Position numbers and translations under genes: made by a program
Notes under the pieces: generated by a model
Database searches by the model: none
The model's input: the letters and a program-made list of their open reading frames with translations, nothing else
What the model was told of the DNA's origin: nothing
Source: Nocardioides alcanivorans
GTDB taxonomy: Bacteria > Actinomycetota > Actinomycetes > Propionibacteriales > Nocardioidaceae
Direction: 5' to 3'
Length of the DNA: 64,000 nucleotides
Assembly: GCF_021555175.1 (NCBI RefSeq)
Contig: NZ_JAKGRW010000006.1
Coordinates: forward strand, 1-64,000
Shown here: positions 17,014 to 27,363 of the stretch, one piece after another
Position numbering within the stretch: position 1 is the first letter of the stretch
How the letters are laid out: each line of letters opens with the position of its first letter

Positions 17014-18030
17014 ATGCGTCTCGGCCTTACGAGGTCCGCCCGGATCTCGGGCACCTTCCTCCTGATCCTGCTCGCTCTCCTGGGGCTTGCGGTGCTGATC
17101 AGCCTCGCCTTCGGCAGCAGGTCGATCCCCTTCGGCGAGGTGCTCGCATCACTGTTGCACGGCGTCGACTCCGACAACGCGACCGTGATCACCAGCCAGC
17201 GACTTCCGCGCACCCTGCTGGGCCTCGCGGCGGGGGTGGCACTCGGCATGGCCGGCGCGCTCATGCAGGGGCACACCCGCAACCCACTGGCCGATCCCGG
17301 ACTCTTCGGGGTCAACGCAGGCGCGACGTTCGCGGTCGCCGTACTCACCTTCGGGTTCTCCGCCACCAGCACCGCCGCCACCGTGATCGCCGCCCTCCTC
17401 GGGGCGGCGACAGTGACCACCGCGGTCTTCGTGCTCGGCCTGCGAGGGCAGCACACCAATGGGCTGGCAATGCTGGCGATCATCGGCACGACGGCGGCCG
17501 TGCTGCTGAGCTCCCTCACCTCGGCACTGATCCTGCTCGACCGCCAGACGCTCGACGTGATGCGCTTCTGGGAGGTCGGCTCGCTCGCCAACCGCAACCA
17601 GGACCTGATGCTCTGGCTGGTCCCCATCATGACCTTCGGTGCGCTGCTGGCCCTCCACAACTCCTTCTCGCTCAACGCGCTCGGCCTCGGCGACGAGGTC
17701 GCCCAGTCGCTCGGCACCCGGGTACGCACCACCCGGGTCACGGGCATCGTCGCGATCACGCTGCTGGTCGGACCGGTGACCGCGCTGTGCGGCCCGATTG
17801 CCTTCCTCGGCCTGGTGGCGCCGCACGCTGCCCGTTTCGTCACCGGTCACGACCAACGTTGGTTGGTGCCGTGCGCCGGCATCATCGGGGGCTGCCTGAT
17901 CCTGGTGGCCGACACCGTCGGCCGAGTCATCCCCGAGCACGGCGAGCTCCAGGTCGGCATCGTGCTCGCCTTCGTCGGAGCCCCGGTGCTGTTGGCCATC
18001 ACCCGACACCGGAGGTTGGTGAGCCTGTGA
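17014..18030 (+). CDS. FecCD-family iron-siderophore permease, subunit 1
   Basis: 338 residues, intact. It has about nine to ten membrane helices typical of BtuC/FecCD permeases: RLPRTLLGLAAGVALGMAGALMQ, NPLADPGLFGVNAGA, the coupling-helix region LGLGDEVAQSLG and CGPIAFLGLVAPHAAR. The start has no Shine-Dalgarno sequence; ATG 17014 lies 6 bases after a TANNNT -10 element and is probably leaderless. The stop overlaps the start of the second permease (GTGA). Confidence 0.92.
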   Translation: MRLGLTRSARISGTFLLILLALLGLAVLISLAFGSRSIPFGEVLASLLHGVDSDNATVITSQRLPRTLLGLAAGVALGMAGALMQGHTRNPLADPGLFGVNAGATFAVAVLTFGFSATSTAATVIAALLGAATVTTAVFVLGLRGQHTNGLAMLAIIGTTAAVLLSSLTSALILLDRQTLDVMRFWEVGSLANRNQDLMLWLVPIMTFGALLALHNSFSLNALGLGDEVAQSLGTRVRTTRVTGIVAITLLVGPVTALCGPIAFLGLVAPHAARFVTGHDQRWLVPCAGIIGGCLILVADTVGRVIPEHGELQVGIVLAFVGAPVLLAITRHRRLVSL

Positions 18031-19096
18031 GCACCGCTCGACTCGCCGTCCGACGGCGCGGCCTGGCCCTGGGACCGTTCGCGGTCCGCGTTCGGTGGCG
18101 TGCCCTGCTCGCCGGACTGGGTACGACGGTGGTGCTGGTCGCGCTCCTGGCCGTCTCGGTGTTCACCGGCACCCTGCACTTCGAACCCGACCGGGTGCTC
18201 GCTGCCATTGCCGGCAACGGCAACCGGGTCGAGCAGCTGGTGATCGTCGACCACCGGCTCGCCCGGGCCCTGGCAGCCGTCCTCGTCGGCTTCGCCCTGG
18301 GCTGCGCGGGCGCGCTGACCCAGTCGATCACCCGCAACCCGATTGCCAGTCCCGACATCCTGGGCGTCATCTCCGGCGCCAGCCTCTGCGCCGTTGCCGT
18401 GGCCACCCAACCGAGCCTGCGCAAGCTCTTCGGCAACCTGCCGACCGGGGAGGCAATCTCCTTGGCGGCAATGCTGGGAGGCCTGCTCACCACCGCCTTG
18501 ATCCTTGCGTTGTCGTGGCGCGCCGGCTTCGACGGGCTGCGCCTGATCCTGGTCGGCCTGAGCGTCAATGCCATCGCGATCGCCGGGGTCAGCTTCGCCC
18601 TCACCCGCACCGAGGACTACAGCGCCCAACTCGCGATGCGGTGGCTCACCGGGTCGTTGGCACCAGCCCGCATGTCCGACGTGGAGCGGCTCCTCCCCCT
18701 GGTCCTTGCCGGTGCCGCCGTCTGCGTGGTGCTGCACCAGGGTCTCGCCCGGCTGCGCATGGGCCGCGACCTGACCCAGCTGCTCGGCGGCCGCCCGGCC
18801 CGCATCGAGGCCGTCGCCCTGCTGGTCGCGGTGCTTCTCGTCGCCGGGGCCTGCGCGGTGGCCGGCCCGGTCGCCTTCGTCGCCTTCGTCGCCGCCCAGG
18901 GCGCGATGCGTCTCTTCGGCACCGCCGGCCCCCGCCCTTGGCCGCCGGGCTGCTCGGTGCCACGCTCGTCCTCGGCGCCGACCTGCTGGTGCAGCGCATC
19001 CCCGGCGAGCTGCCCGTGGGTGTGCCCACTGGTGTGCTGGGCGCGATCTTCCTGCTCAACCTGTTGCTGCGAACCACGCGGAGGACCCGTGTCTGA
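18027..19096 (+). CDS. FecCD-family iron-siderophore permease, subunit 2 (one frameshift)
   Basis: About 356 residues after repair. The GTG start at 18027 overlaps the stop of subunit 1. It carries the same family landmarks (RLARALAAVLVGFALGCAGA, NPIASPDILGVISGA, MRWLTGSL, GPVAFVAFVAAQGAMRL). The frame breaks near 18932 in a run of five C; adding one gives GTAGPPPLAAGLLGATLVLG and the normal C-terminus LPVGVPTGVLGAIFLLNLLL. It overlaps the ATPase gene start at 19089. With subunit 1 it forms the heterodimeric membrane channel. Confidence 0.9.
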
Positions 19097-19894
19097 CACC
19101 CTGCTCACCACCGAGACACCGCTGCGCCTCCAACGCGTCACGGCGGGCTACGGATCGGCAAGGATCCTGCACGACCTGGACATCGAGATCCCCGCCGGCC
19201 GCTTCACCTCGATCATCGGCCCCAACGGGTGCGGCAAGTCGACCACGCTCCGAGTGATGGCGCGCCTGCTCGTCCCCACCTCGGGTGACGTGCTCTGCCG
19301 CGACCGCCCGATCGCCGACCTGCGACCGAAGGACCTCGCCACCGAGCTCGCCATGCTCCCGCAGGTGCCGGTCGCCCCGAGGGCATGAACGTCGAGGATC
19401 TCGTGAGCATGGGGCGCCAGCCGCACCAACCGTGGTGGCGTTCCTGGAGCACCCAGGACGACCGCATCGTCGCCGAGGCGATGGAGGCCACCGGGATCTC
19501 CGATCTCGCGGGGCGCCCCCTCGACGAGCTCTCCGGCGGCCAGCGACAGCGCGCATGGATCGCGATGACCTTGGCTCAGCAGACCGAGCTGCTGCTCCTC
19601 GACGAACCGACCACCCACCTCGACCTGGCCCACGCAGTCGAGGTGCTCGACCTGGTCGGCCGGCTGCGTGACGACATGGGGCGCACCGTCGTCGCCGTCC
19701 TCCACGACCTCAGTCTCGCCGCGCGCTACAGCGACCACCTCGTGGTGCTCAAGGACGGCCGGCTGGTCACCGCGGGGCCACCGCGCGACGTACTCACACC
19801 CGCGATGCTGTGGGAGACGTTCGGCCTCCGCGCCCACGTCTTCGACGACCCGGTGGAGGGGCGTCCCGTGGTCGTACCGGTGAGCCATGTCTGA
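19089..19894 (+). CDS. iron-siderophore ABC transporter ATP-binding protein (one frameshift)
   Basis: 268 residues after repair, FepC/FhuC type. Walker A is IIGPNGCGKSTT, signature LSGGQRQRAWIAM, Walker B LLLLDEPTTHLDLAH and switch His VLHDLSLAAR. The frame breaks near 19380 (CCCC); one more base gives VAPEGMNVEDLVSMGR. Without the repair the first frame stops just after this point. It starts inside the end of permease 2 and its end overlaps the ABC exporter gene at 19887 by 8 bases, so the five + genes form one operon. Confidence 0.92.
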
Positions 19895-21550
19895 GCCGGC
19901 TCCGAAGACCGCGTGGGCCCTCCTGCGACGGGGGTACGTCGCAACCCCGGTCGGATGGCCGGCTTCTTGACGCTGCTCACCCTCTGGCAGGTGTGCGAGA
20001 CCCTGGTGCCGGTCGCGATCGGCCTGGTCATCGACAAGGCCGTCGCGACCTCCGACCTGAGTGCGCTGCTCTGGTCGGGCGCCGGCATCTGTCTGCTCTT
20101 CCTCGTGCTGTCCTTGTCCTACCGTTTCGGTGCCCGGATGGGCTTCACCGTCGTCCAGTGGGAGATGCACCGGCTGCGGCTGGAGATCACCGGTCGCTCG
20201 CTCGACCCACGCGGCGTTGCCGACGGGCCGCTGACCGGACAGACCCTCTCGTTGGCGACCTCCGACACCGACAACGTCGGCTTCACCATCCGCTCCCTGG
20301 GCTACAGCCTCGCGGCCATCGGCTCTCTCGTGATCGCCGCCGTGGTGCTGCTGCGCATCGACGTGGGCCTGGGCCTGACGGTGCTCATCGGCGTGCCCGT
20401 CGTGGTGCTGGTCCTCCAGGCCCTCACCCCGCTCATCGCACGACGCACCACCAAGCAGGAGGAGGCCGTCTCCGCGGCAGCCGGGGTGGCGACCGATCTC
20501 GTGCGCGGCATCCGGGTGGTCCAGGGGCTCTCGGCCGAGGACGAGGCGAGCCGCCGCTACCGCCGGATCAGCCGCCATGCCTGGATCGCCGGCATCCGCA
20601 ACGCCGAGGCGTTCGGATCGATGATCGCGGCCACCCAGCTGGCCGGCGGACTCTTCCTCGCCCTCGTCGCGCTGCTCGCCGGCAACCTGGCACTCGACGG
20701 TGAGATCAGCATCGGCGAACTCGTCGTGGTGGTCGGGCTGAGCAGCTACCTGACCAGTCCCATCCAGGTGATCGGCTCCATCAGCGCCCAGATCGCCCGG
20801 GCCCGGGCCTCTGCGGAGCGGATCGTCACTCACCTGCAGGCCAAGGCCCGGGTCGCCGCGGGTGACGTGACCCCCGACGCAGCCGCACCGTGGCGGTGCA
20901 CGGCCCCCGACTTCGAGTCGACCCAGGGCGAGTTGCTCGGCATCGTCGTCGCCGACGCGGGCCGGGCGGAGGCACTGTTGGCACGCCTCGCCGACGGCGA
21001 CAGCGGGATCACGGTGGGCGACGTACCACTGGACGAGGTGAGCCTCGAGGCCCGCCGTGACCTCGTCGTCGTCAACCCGCACCGGGTCGACCTCTTCGAA
21101 GGGACCCTGGCCGAGACCATCACTCCGGCCGTTGGCTGCTCGCCCGCAGCACTGACCGCCGCCCTCGAGGCCTCGGCTGCCACCGACGTCGTGGACCTGT
21201 CCCCCGACGGCCTCGACCAACGCGTCCATCCCGACGGCGCCACGCACTCCGGCGGACAGCGCCAGCGCATCAGCCTCGCCCGGGCGCTGCTGGCCGACCC
21301 ACCGCTGCTCGTGCTGCACGACCCGACGAGTGCGGTCGACGCCGTCACCGAGCACCGGATCGCGCAGGGCCTTCGGGGCCACCGTCATGGGGCAGGCAGC
21401 AACCGGAGCACGTGGCTGGTCACCACCTCTCCCGCCCTGCTCGCCGTTGCCCACCGGGTGGTGCTGGTCGAGGACGACCGGGTGGTCGCCACCGGCACCC
21501 ACCATGACCTGACCGACCATCCGACCTATCGGGAACTGGTGCTGCGATGA
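19887..21550 (+). CDS. ABC exporter-fold half-transporter A, degenerate nucleotide-binding site (one frameshift)
   Basis: About 554 residues after repair. Six membrane helices (residues about 15-310) precede a nucleotide-binding domain. The domain keeps a canonical signature (SGGQRQRISLARALL). It has lost Walker A, with VVADAGRAEALL where GPSGSGKST belongs, and the catalytic Glu after Walker B (LLVLHDPTS instead of LDEAT). The frame breaks near 19930 in GGGGG; six G gives ALLRRGVRRNPGRMAGF. Its ATG overlaps the preceding ATPase gene and its stop overlaps the partner's ATG (ATGA). It pairs with the next gene. IrtAB in mycobacteria shows that this fold can import siderophores, so either direction is possible. 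Confidence 0.88.
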
Positions 21551-23326
21551 GTGACCGCCTGCTCCTGCCCACCGCGGACCTGCGCACGACGACCCGGGCC
21601 ACGCTCCGGCTGGTCTCGGCCCGCCGGTGGCCGCTGCTCGGCTCCGCCCTGTCCTTCCTGGCCGTCGGCGCCCTGGCGCTGGTGCCACCGTGGATGCTCG
21701 GGCGCATCGTCGACATCGTCACCACCGGCGGTGACTCCATCACCCGGCCCGTGGTGGCCATCGCCGGTGCCGCCCTGGCGTCGGCGCTCTTCACTGCGTT
21801 GTCGATCAGCCTGCTGGCCCGCGCCGCGGAGCCGGCCGTGGCCGAGCTGCGCGAGGAATCACTCGATCGAGCGCTCCACGTGGAGGCCGCCGCGCTCGAG
21901 TCCTCGGGCACCGGCGACCTGCTCGCCCGCGTCGGTGACGACGCCCGCCTGGTGGCCGACTCGGTCAGCGACTTCGTGCCGACGCTGATCAACTCGGTGG
22001 TCCTGATCGGCTTCACCCTCGGCGGTCTCGCCGCGCTCGACTGGCGGCTGGCGTTGGCGGGGCTCCTCGCCGCGCCCTTCTATGCCCGGGGCCTGTGGTG
22101 GTACCTGCCCCGGTCCGGTCCGCGCTACCGGGAGGAACGGATCGCCCAGGGGCAGCGCGCCCAGGCCATGGTCGGCGCCCTCAACGGCTCCGACACGGTG
22201 CGCGCGCTCGGGCTGCAGGACCAGCAGCTGGCCGTCGTCGAGGAACGCTCCGGGCACGCCCGCGACATCACGCTCGGCGTCTTCGTGCTCCTCACGAAGT
22301 TCTTCGCCGCAGCCAACCGGGCCGAGGTGGTCGGCCTGTGCGCCGTGCTCGGCACCGGCTTCTGGCTGGTCGAGACCGAACGGGTCACCGTCGGCGCGGT
22401 CACCACGGCAGCCCTCTACTTCCACCGGCTGTTCGACCCGGTGAGCGCCCTGCTCTTCGTCTTCGACAAGCTCCAGTCGACCGGTGCCTCGTTGGCCCGC
22501 CTCGTCGGACTCGCCGAGACCCCGGCGGCAGCCCCGCCGTCGTGCCCGAGCGGCACGGCGCCCTCGAGCTCCGCGCCACCGGCCACTCCTACGTCGAGGA
22601 CCGCCCGGTGCTCACCCCCACCGACCTCGTCCTGTCCCCCGGGGAACGCGTGGCCGTCGTCGGAGCCACCGGGGCCGGGAAGTCGACGCTGGGCCGCATC
22701 GCCGCAGGCCTGTTGCCGCCGAGCATCGGCGAGGTCACCCTCGCCGGGCAGACGTACGACGACCTCGGTCGTCGGGGGTCCGCTCGCGGGTGGTGATGGT
22801 CAGCCAGGAGGGGCACGTCTTCGCCGGGTCGGTGCGCGACAACCTCACCCTCGGCTGTCCCGAGGCCACCGACCAGGAGGTGCTGCAGGCCCTGGAGAAG
22901 GTCGGCCTGAAGGCTTGGCTCGACACCTTGCCCGACACCCTCGACACCGTTGTCGGCGACGGCGGCCTGCAGCTCACCCCCGCCCGCGCCCAACAGCTCG
23001 CGCTGGCCAGGCTGGAACTGCTCGACCCGTGGTTCGTGATCCTCGACGAGGCGACCGCCGAGGCAGGCTCTGCCGGTGCCCGCGACCTCGACGTCGCGGC
23101 ACTGGCGGTCACGCAGGGCCGCGGCGCACTCGTCATCGCCCACCGCCTCAGCCAGTCGGCCAGCGCCGACCGCGTGGTCGTGATGGCCGACGGTCGCGTT
23201 GTGGAGAGCGGCACCCACGACGAGCTCGTCGCCGCCGGTGGACGCTACGCGGAGTTGTGGAACGCGTGGACAGGAGCGTCCCGAATGTCCACGGAAGCCC
23301 CGACTCCGGTGCGCGGAACCCCCTGA
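21547..23326 (+). CDS. ABC exporter-fold half-transporter B, catalytic partner (two frameshifts)
   Basis: About 593 residues after repair. The transmembrane domain (residues about 15-310) is followed by a nucleotide-binding domain with intact Walker A (VVGATGAGKSTLGRI), Q-loop VMVSQEGHVFAGSV, Walker B with catalytic Glu (WFVILDEATAE) and His switch IAHRLSQ. The signature is degenerate (LTPARAQQLALARLEL instead of LSGGQ). It is thus complementary to half A: one composite site is canonical and the other is lost. Frames break near 22533 (CCCC) and 22776 (GGGGG); adding one base to each restores the domain. Last gene of the iron-box operon. Confidence 0.88.
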
Positions 23327-23395
23327 CCGACGTACAGTGAGCCGAATCCGCCCGTGACGTGGGGCACGTCGGGCGAACACTCGGAGGGGAAATCC

Positions 23396-24555
23396 ATGCA
23401 CGCACGCGTCCGTACGACGCTGGCTGGGCTCGTCGGCCTGGCGACCGTCTTCACCACCACCGGCCTCGTGGTCGCCACCACCACCACGACCGCAGGAGCC
23501 GCCACCGCCGGCGCCGTCTGCACGGTGAAGGCCAACGGGACGACCGGCGCCGCTCCCGGCAGTTTCGGCGCCACCGTCAACGGCAGTGTCGATGCCAACG
23601 ACAACTCGCGCGTGACCTCGGTCGTCGTGGCGCTCGACGTCACCACCGACACCAACAAGAGCGGCAACTGGAAGGTCGAGCTCACCGGCGGGAAACAGAA
23701 GGTGCTCCTCAAGGCGCAGTCCACGGGTGGTCTCCTCCAGCCGCCCCGCTCGGATGTCGCCCTGCGCTCCATCACCCTCGACGACTCGGCAGCCACGGGG
23801 ATCCTCGCGGCCACGGGCCCCGGCAGGTACCAGCCCTCCGCGCCGCTCTCCAACGCCACCGGCGCCAAGCCGGTCGGAGCATGGACCCTGAGCATCGCCA
23901 ACACCGGCCTCCTCGGCGTCAACAAGGAGACCGGCACCGTTCGCAGCTGGTCGGTCACCGTGAAGTTCACCTGTGACGACGACGAGGACTATGTCGCCAA
24001 CTCCAAGGACAACTGCCCCAGCGTCCCCAACACCGACCAGCGAGACGCGGACAAGGACGGCCTGGGCGACGCCTGCGACCCGGATGCCGACAATGACGGC
24101 ATCCCCAACGAGAACGACAACTGCCCCACCGTGGCCAACAAGTCCCAGGCCGACCTGGACAAGGACGGCGTCGGCAACGCCTGTGACGACGATGCGGACG
24201 GCGACTCCTTCTACAGCGGCGACAAGTGCCCCTTGGCCGCCGCCGACACCGACAGTGGCTGTCCGGAGGTCAAGCGCAAGCTCAACGTGAAGTACAAGCC
24301 CGGCAAGCGCGCCTTCGTGGGGAAGGTGAAGGCAGCCGCGAAGAAGGGCAAGTGCCAGGCCCGGACTCCGGTACGTCTCGTCAAGGGCTTCAAGGTCGTG
24401 AAGGTGGTGAAGACCAACAAGAAGGGCAAGTTCACCCTTCCCCGGGGCCAGAGGTCCGGGAAGCTGCGGGTCACCCTCCCCTCACGGTCCATGGCAAGAA
24501 GACGTCGCAGTTCGCCTGCATCGACAAGTCGTCGAAGAAGTTCAAGCTGAAGTGA
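23396..24555 (+). CDS. secreted P-domain and thrombospondin type 3 (calcium) repeat protein (one frameshift)
   Basis: 386 residues after repair. The signal peptide ends near TTTTTAGAATAGA. Residues about 45-195 resemble the proprotein-convertase P-domain (V-A-L-D-V-T-T-D-T ... [12 protein letters not shown] ... W-S-V-T-V-K-F) but there is no attached protease. Residues 200-300 hold thrombospondin type 3 calcium repeats, [18 protein letters not shown] and [18 protein letters not shown], with the D-x-D-x-D-G-x-x-D spacing and Cys pairs. A basic Lys-rich tail follows. The frame breaks near 24480 (CCCC); one more C gives [19 protein letters not shown]. Start ATG 23396 follows GGAGGGG. Probably a calcium-dependent surface protein. 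Confidence 0.78.
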
Positions 24556-24599
24556 CCGCGCCGTTCACCACCCGGTGGACACAGCAGGGCGACACGCCG

Positions 24600-24683
24600 T
24601 CGAACGCGTATTCGACATCCTGCTTGCCTCTTTCGAACACGTGCTCTAGTCTCGTACACGTGTTCGATCGAACGCCCATTCGA
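24600..24683. promoter_or_regulatory. cluster of LexA boxes ahead of the LysM gene
   Basis: Three strong sites fit the actinobacterial consensus TCGAAC-N4-GTTCGA with one mismatch each: 24600-24615, 24652-24667 and 24668-24683 (the last two abut). A weaker half-site-like copy is at 24633-24648. All lie 80-170 bases upstream of the LysM gene start. Confidence 0.85.
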
Positions 24684-24765
24684 TCCTCGCCCAGGCGAAG
24701 TGTCGGAGGGTTGCTGTAGATCTCCGGTCGGACACCAACCGACCTACTTCCCCCTGGAGGTCTCG

Positions 24766-25095
24766 ATGAGCACCGTCGCCCTGCACTCCACCCCCACCCG
24801 TCGCCAGCTGCAGCTCACCCGCCGCGGCCGCGCGGTCGTCTTCATCGCTGCCGCCGTGCTGGTGCTGATCGCCGCGGTCTTCCTCGGCGCTACGTCGGTC
24901 GCCACGGCCGACGAGGGTGGTTCGGCCACCGCGACCCGCGTGATCATGGTCGACGAGGGCGACACCCTCTGGGCGATCGCCGCCGACCTGGCCGAGGACG
25001 GCGAGGTGCGCGAGATGATCGACACCATCAAGCGCATCAACGCGCTCGACTCCTCCGCCCTGCAGGTCGGCCAGGAGATCCACGTCCCCGCCTGA
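24766..25095 (+). CDS. membrane-anchored LysM protein, SOS cell-division inhibitor type (ChiZ/DivS/YneA-like)
   Basis: 109 residues. A short cytoplasmic N-terminus and one membrane helix (AVVFIAAAVLVLIAAVFLG, about 24-44) precede a C-terminal LysM domain: VDEGDTLWAIAADLAEDGEVR ... INALDSSALQVGQEIHV. Start ATG 24766 has GGAGG five bases upstream. A small anchored LysM protein beside lexA is the arrangement of Rv2719c/ChiZ, DivS and YneA, which arrest division after DNA damage. The dense LexA operator upstream supports that role. Orthology is inferred from context and architecture, not from sequence identity. Confidence 0.85.
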   Translation: MSTVALHSTPTRRQLQLTRRGRAVVFIAAAVLVLIAAVFLGATSVATADEGGSATATRVIMVDEGDTLWAIAADLAEDGEVREMIDTIKRINALDSSALQVGQEIHVPA

Positions 25096-25112
25096 GCGGG
25101 CGACACTCCACG

Positions 25113-25128
25113 TCGAACAGATGTTTGA
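25113..25128. promoter_or_regulatory. LexA box upstream of lexA
   Basis: TCGAACAGATGTTTGA matches the LexA consensus with one mismatch and lies 76 bases before the lexA start, as expected for autoregulation. Confidence 0.85.
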
Positions 25129-25203
25129 ACCTCGGCGCCCGCTGAGGCAGAGTTGTGCCCACTCCCACGAGTCGCGATCCACCCTCGGAAAGGCAGCGCG
25201 CCG

Positions 25204-25929
25204 ATGACACCTCGCAACGACTCCCGCAAGGTCACAGAGCTCCCCGACGGTCCCCCGGACGCGAGCGGCCTGACCCAACGCCAGACTCGGATCCTCGAGG
25301 CGATCCGCGACGCCATCGAGCAGCGCGGATATCCGCCGAGCATGCGCGAGATCGGCGAGATCGTCGGACTCACCAGCTCCTCTTCCGTCGCCCACCAGCT
25401 CAAGGTGCTGGAGTCCAAGGGCTTCCTCAAGCGCGACCCGCACCGGCCACGTGCCATCGAGGTGTTCCTCCCCGAAGTGCTGGCGGCCCGCCGGGCGATG
25501 GGTTCGGCCGACGACTCCGACGTCGACGTCACCGGCATCGGAGACAGCGTCCCGGCCGCCACCTACGTGCCCATGGTCGGGCGGATCGCCGCCGGTGGCC
25601 CGATCCTGGCCGAGGAGCGAGTCGAAGACGTCTATCCGCTGCCCAAGTCGCTCGTCGGCGACGGCACCCTCTTCATGCTGGAGGTCAGCGGCGAGTCCAT
25701 GATCGAGGCCGCGATCTGCGACGGCGACTACGTCGTTGTCCGCCAGCAGCCCACGGCCAACAACGGCGACATCGTGGCCGCCATGATCGACGGCGAAGCC
25801 ACGGTGAAGACCTTCCAGCGCAAGGACGGCCAGGTCTGGCTGCTCCCACACAATCCGGTCTTCGATCCGATCGACGGCACCCACGCCTCCATCCTGGGCA
25901 TCGTCACCGCAGTCCTGCGTCGGGTCTGA
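25204..25929 (+). CDS. lexA: LexA SOS repressor
   Basis: 241 residues, intact. The N-terminal winged helix ([40 protein letters not shown]) is followed by the cleavage site in [15 protein letters not shown] (Ala-Gly bond). The catalytic Ser is in [12 protein letters not shown] and the Lys in [10 protein letters not shown]. On DNA damage, RecA filaments trigger self-cleavage and derepression of sites like those at 24600-24683 and 25113-25128. ATG 25204 is preceded by GGAAAGG. Confidence 0.97.
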   Translation: MTPRNDSRKVTELPDGPPDASGLTQRQTRILEAIRDAIEQRGYPPSMREIGEIVGLTSSSSVAHQLKVLESKGFLKRDPHRPRAIEVFLPEVLAARRAMGSADDSDVDVTGIGDSVPAATYVPMVGRIAAGGPILAEERVEDVYPLPKSLVGDGTLFMLEVSGESMIEAAICDGDYVVVRQQPTANNGDIVAAMIDGEATVKTFQRKDGQVWLLPHNPVFDPIDGTHASILGIVTAVLRRV

Positions 25930-25971
25930 TCCCGACCGTGTCCCGCGCCGGTCCCGGTCGTTGTGCGGGGC

Positions 25972-27351
25972 ATGGTGAAGTTCTCCTGGCCGGGGCGCGC
26001 CACCGTGCTCTGCCTCCTCCTGGCCATCGCTCCCTCGTCCGCCTCGGCCGACGAGGGAGCTGCCGTCTTCCCTGACGACAACGGGGTCACTGCCCTGGAG
26101 GACCTCACCGGCGCCGCGCTGGAGGAGCTCCTTGCGCGCGACCCGACCGCCCGGCTCGACGCCCGGGGACGCCTGCTGTTCGCCGATCGCCACGCAACCA
26201 CCCTGACCGGCCCGGAAGCACCCAGCCGCCAGGTCGCGCCGCTGGGCAAGACCTTCACGCTGCACAGCCGCCCGGGATCGAAACGCGTCATCCACCTCGA
26301 CTTCGACGGCGAACGGGTCTGCAACACCGCGTGGAACGACAGCGGCCTCCTCGGCCCGATCCTCGGCGGCGGCCTCGCCTGCGGCAACCATCCGGGGTTC
26401 AAGGGCAACACCGGCGGAGGTTTCAGCAAGGCGGACAAGAGAGCGATCCAGGAGGTGTGGGCCAGGGTCAGCGAGGACTTCGCCCCGTTCGACGTCGACG
26501 TGACCACTCAGCGCCCCGCGCGCAATGCGCTCGAACGCACCAACACGAGCGACAAGTCGTTCGGCGTGCACGCCGTGGTCAGTTCCAGCGCCCAGGTTCG
26601 CAACAGCACCTGCGGCGGCCCCGGTTGCGCCGGGGTCGCCTACGTCGGCATCTTCGACGACCCGCAGGCCAACGACGCCCGCATCCTGTGGGCCTTCCCC
26701 GAGGAACTCGGCAACAGCCCACGCCGGCTGGCCGACGTCATCTCCCACGAGGCCGGCCACACGCTCGGGCTCAACCACGACGGCCAGGGCAACCTCGACT
26801 ACTACGGCGGCCACGGCATCTGGGCGCCGATCATGGGATCCTCCGATCGTCACCTGACCCAGTGGAGCCGCGGGGAGTACGCCGGCGCCACCGAGACGCA
26901 GGACGATCTCGCCGTACTCGCGCAGAACGGTATCCCCCGACTTGCTGACGATCACGCAGCCAACAAGCGCAAGGCAAAGCGGATCCGCCGTGCCCAACCG
27001 GTCTCCGGCGTCATCGGCACGTCTGCCGACGTCGACGCCTTCGTCATCAAGGCCAGCTGTCGCGCAAAGGTGAAGGTGAAGGCCCGCAACGCCGATCTCG
27101 GGCCCAACCTCGACCTCCGACTCACGGTGAAGCGGCCCCGCAAGCCCGCCCAACTCGTCAATCCGCTGTCGTCGGCATCAGGAACCGCAGGAGGTCTCGA
27201 CGCCACCTGGCAGGGCAAGGGTCGGCCCGGCACCTGGCTGGTCAAGGTCGCCGGCACCGGAGCGCGCAACCCGGCCAGCACCGGGTACTCGGGTTACGGC
27301 AGTCTTGGGCGCTACACCCTCAAGGTCACGGGGAAGTGTGTGCGTCGCTGA
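25972..27351 (+). CDS. secreted zinc metalloprotease with basic C-terminal domain
   Basis: 459 residues, intact. A signal peptide (ATVLCLLLAIAPSSASA) precedes a propeptide-like region, then VIHLDFDGERVCNTAWN. The catalytic motif HEAGHTLGLNHD (residues about 260-271) is a metzincin-like HExxHxxGxxHD. The region from about residue 325 (KRIRRAQPVSGVIGTSADVDAF) looks like a PPC-type beta domain with Lys-rich strands (AKVKVKARNAD). ATG 25972 is used; GTG 25963 is possible. It follows lexA by 42 bases but has no obvious SOS role. Confidence 0.82.
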   Translation: MVKFSWPGRATVLCLLLAIAPSSASADEGAAVFPDDNGVTALEDLTGAALEELLARDPTARLDARGRLLFADRHATTLTGPEAPSRQVAPLGKTFTLHSRPGSKRVIHLDFDGERVCNTAWNDSGLLGPILGGGLACGNHPGFKGNTGGGFSKADKRAIQEVWARVSEDFAPFDVDVTTQRPARNALERTNTSDKSFGVHAVVSSSAQVRNSTCGGPGCAGVAYVGIFDDPQANDARILWAFPEELGNSPRRLADVISHEAGHTLGLNHDGQGNLDYYGGHGIWAPIMGSSDRHLTQWSRGEYAGATETQDDLAVLAQNGIPRLADDHAANKRKAKRIRRAQPVSGVIGTSADVDAFVIKASCRAKVKVKARNADLGPNLDLRLTVKRPRKPAQLVNPLSSASGTAGGLDATWQGKGRPGTWLVKVAGTGARNPASTGYSGYGSLGRYTLKVTGKCVRR

Positions 27352-27363
27352 TCCGAGCCGGGT

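Noticed and set aside
19148..21688. Long minus-strand open frame opposite the iron ABC genes
   Set aside because: Complement of well-supported ABC genes; biased residues and no motif.
23396..24555. A subtilisin-like protease
   Set aside because: The P-domain is present but there is no catalytic peptidase domain in the same or an adjacent gene.
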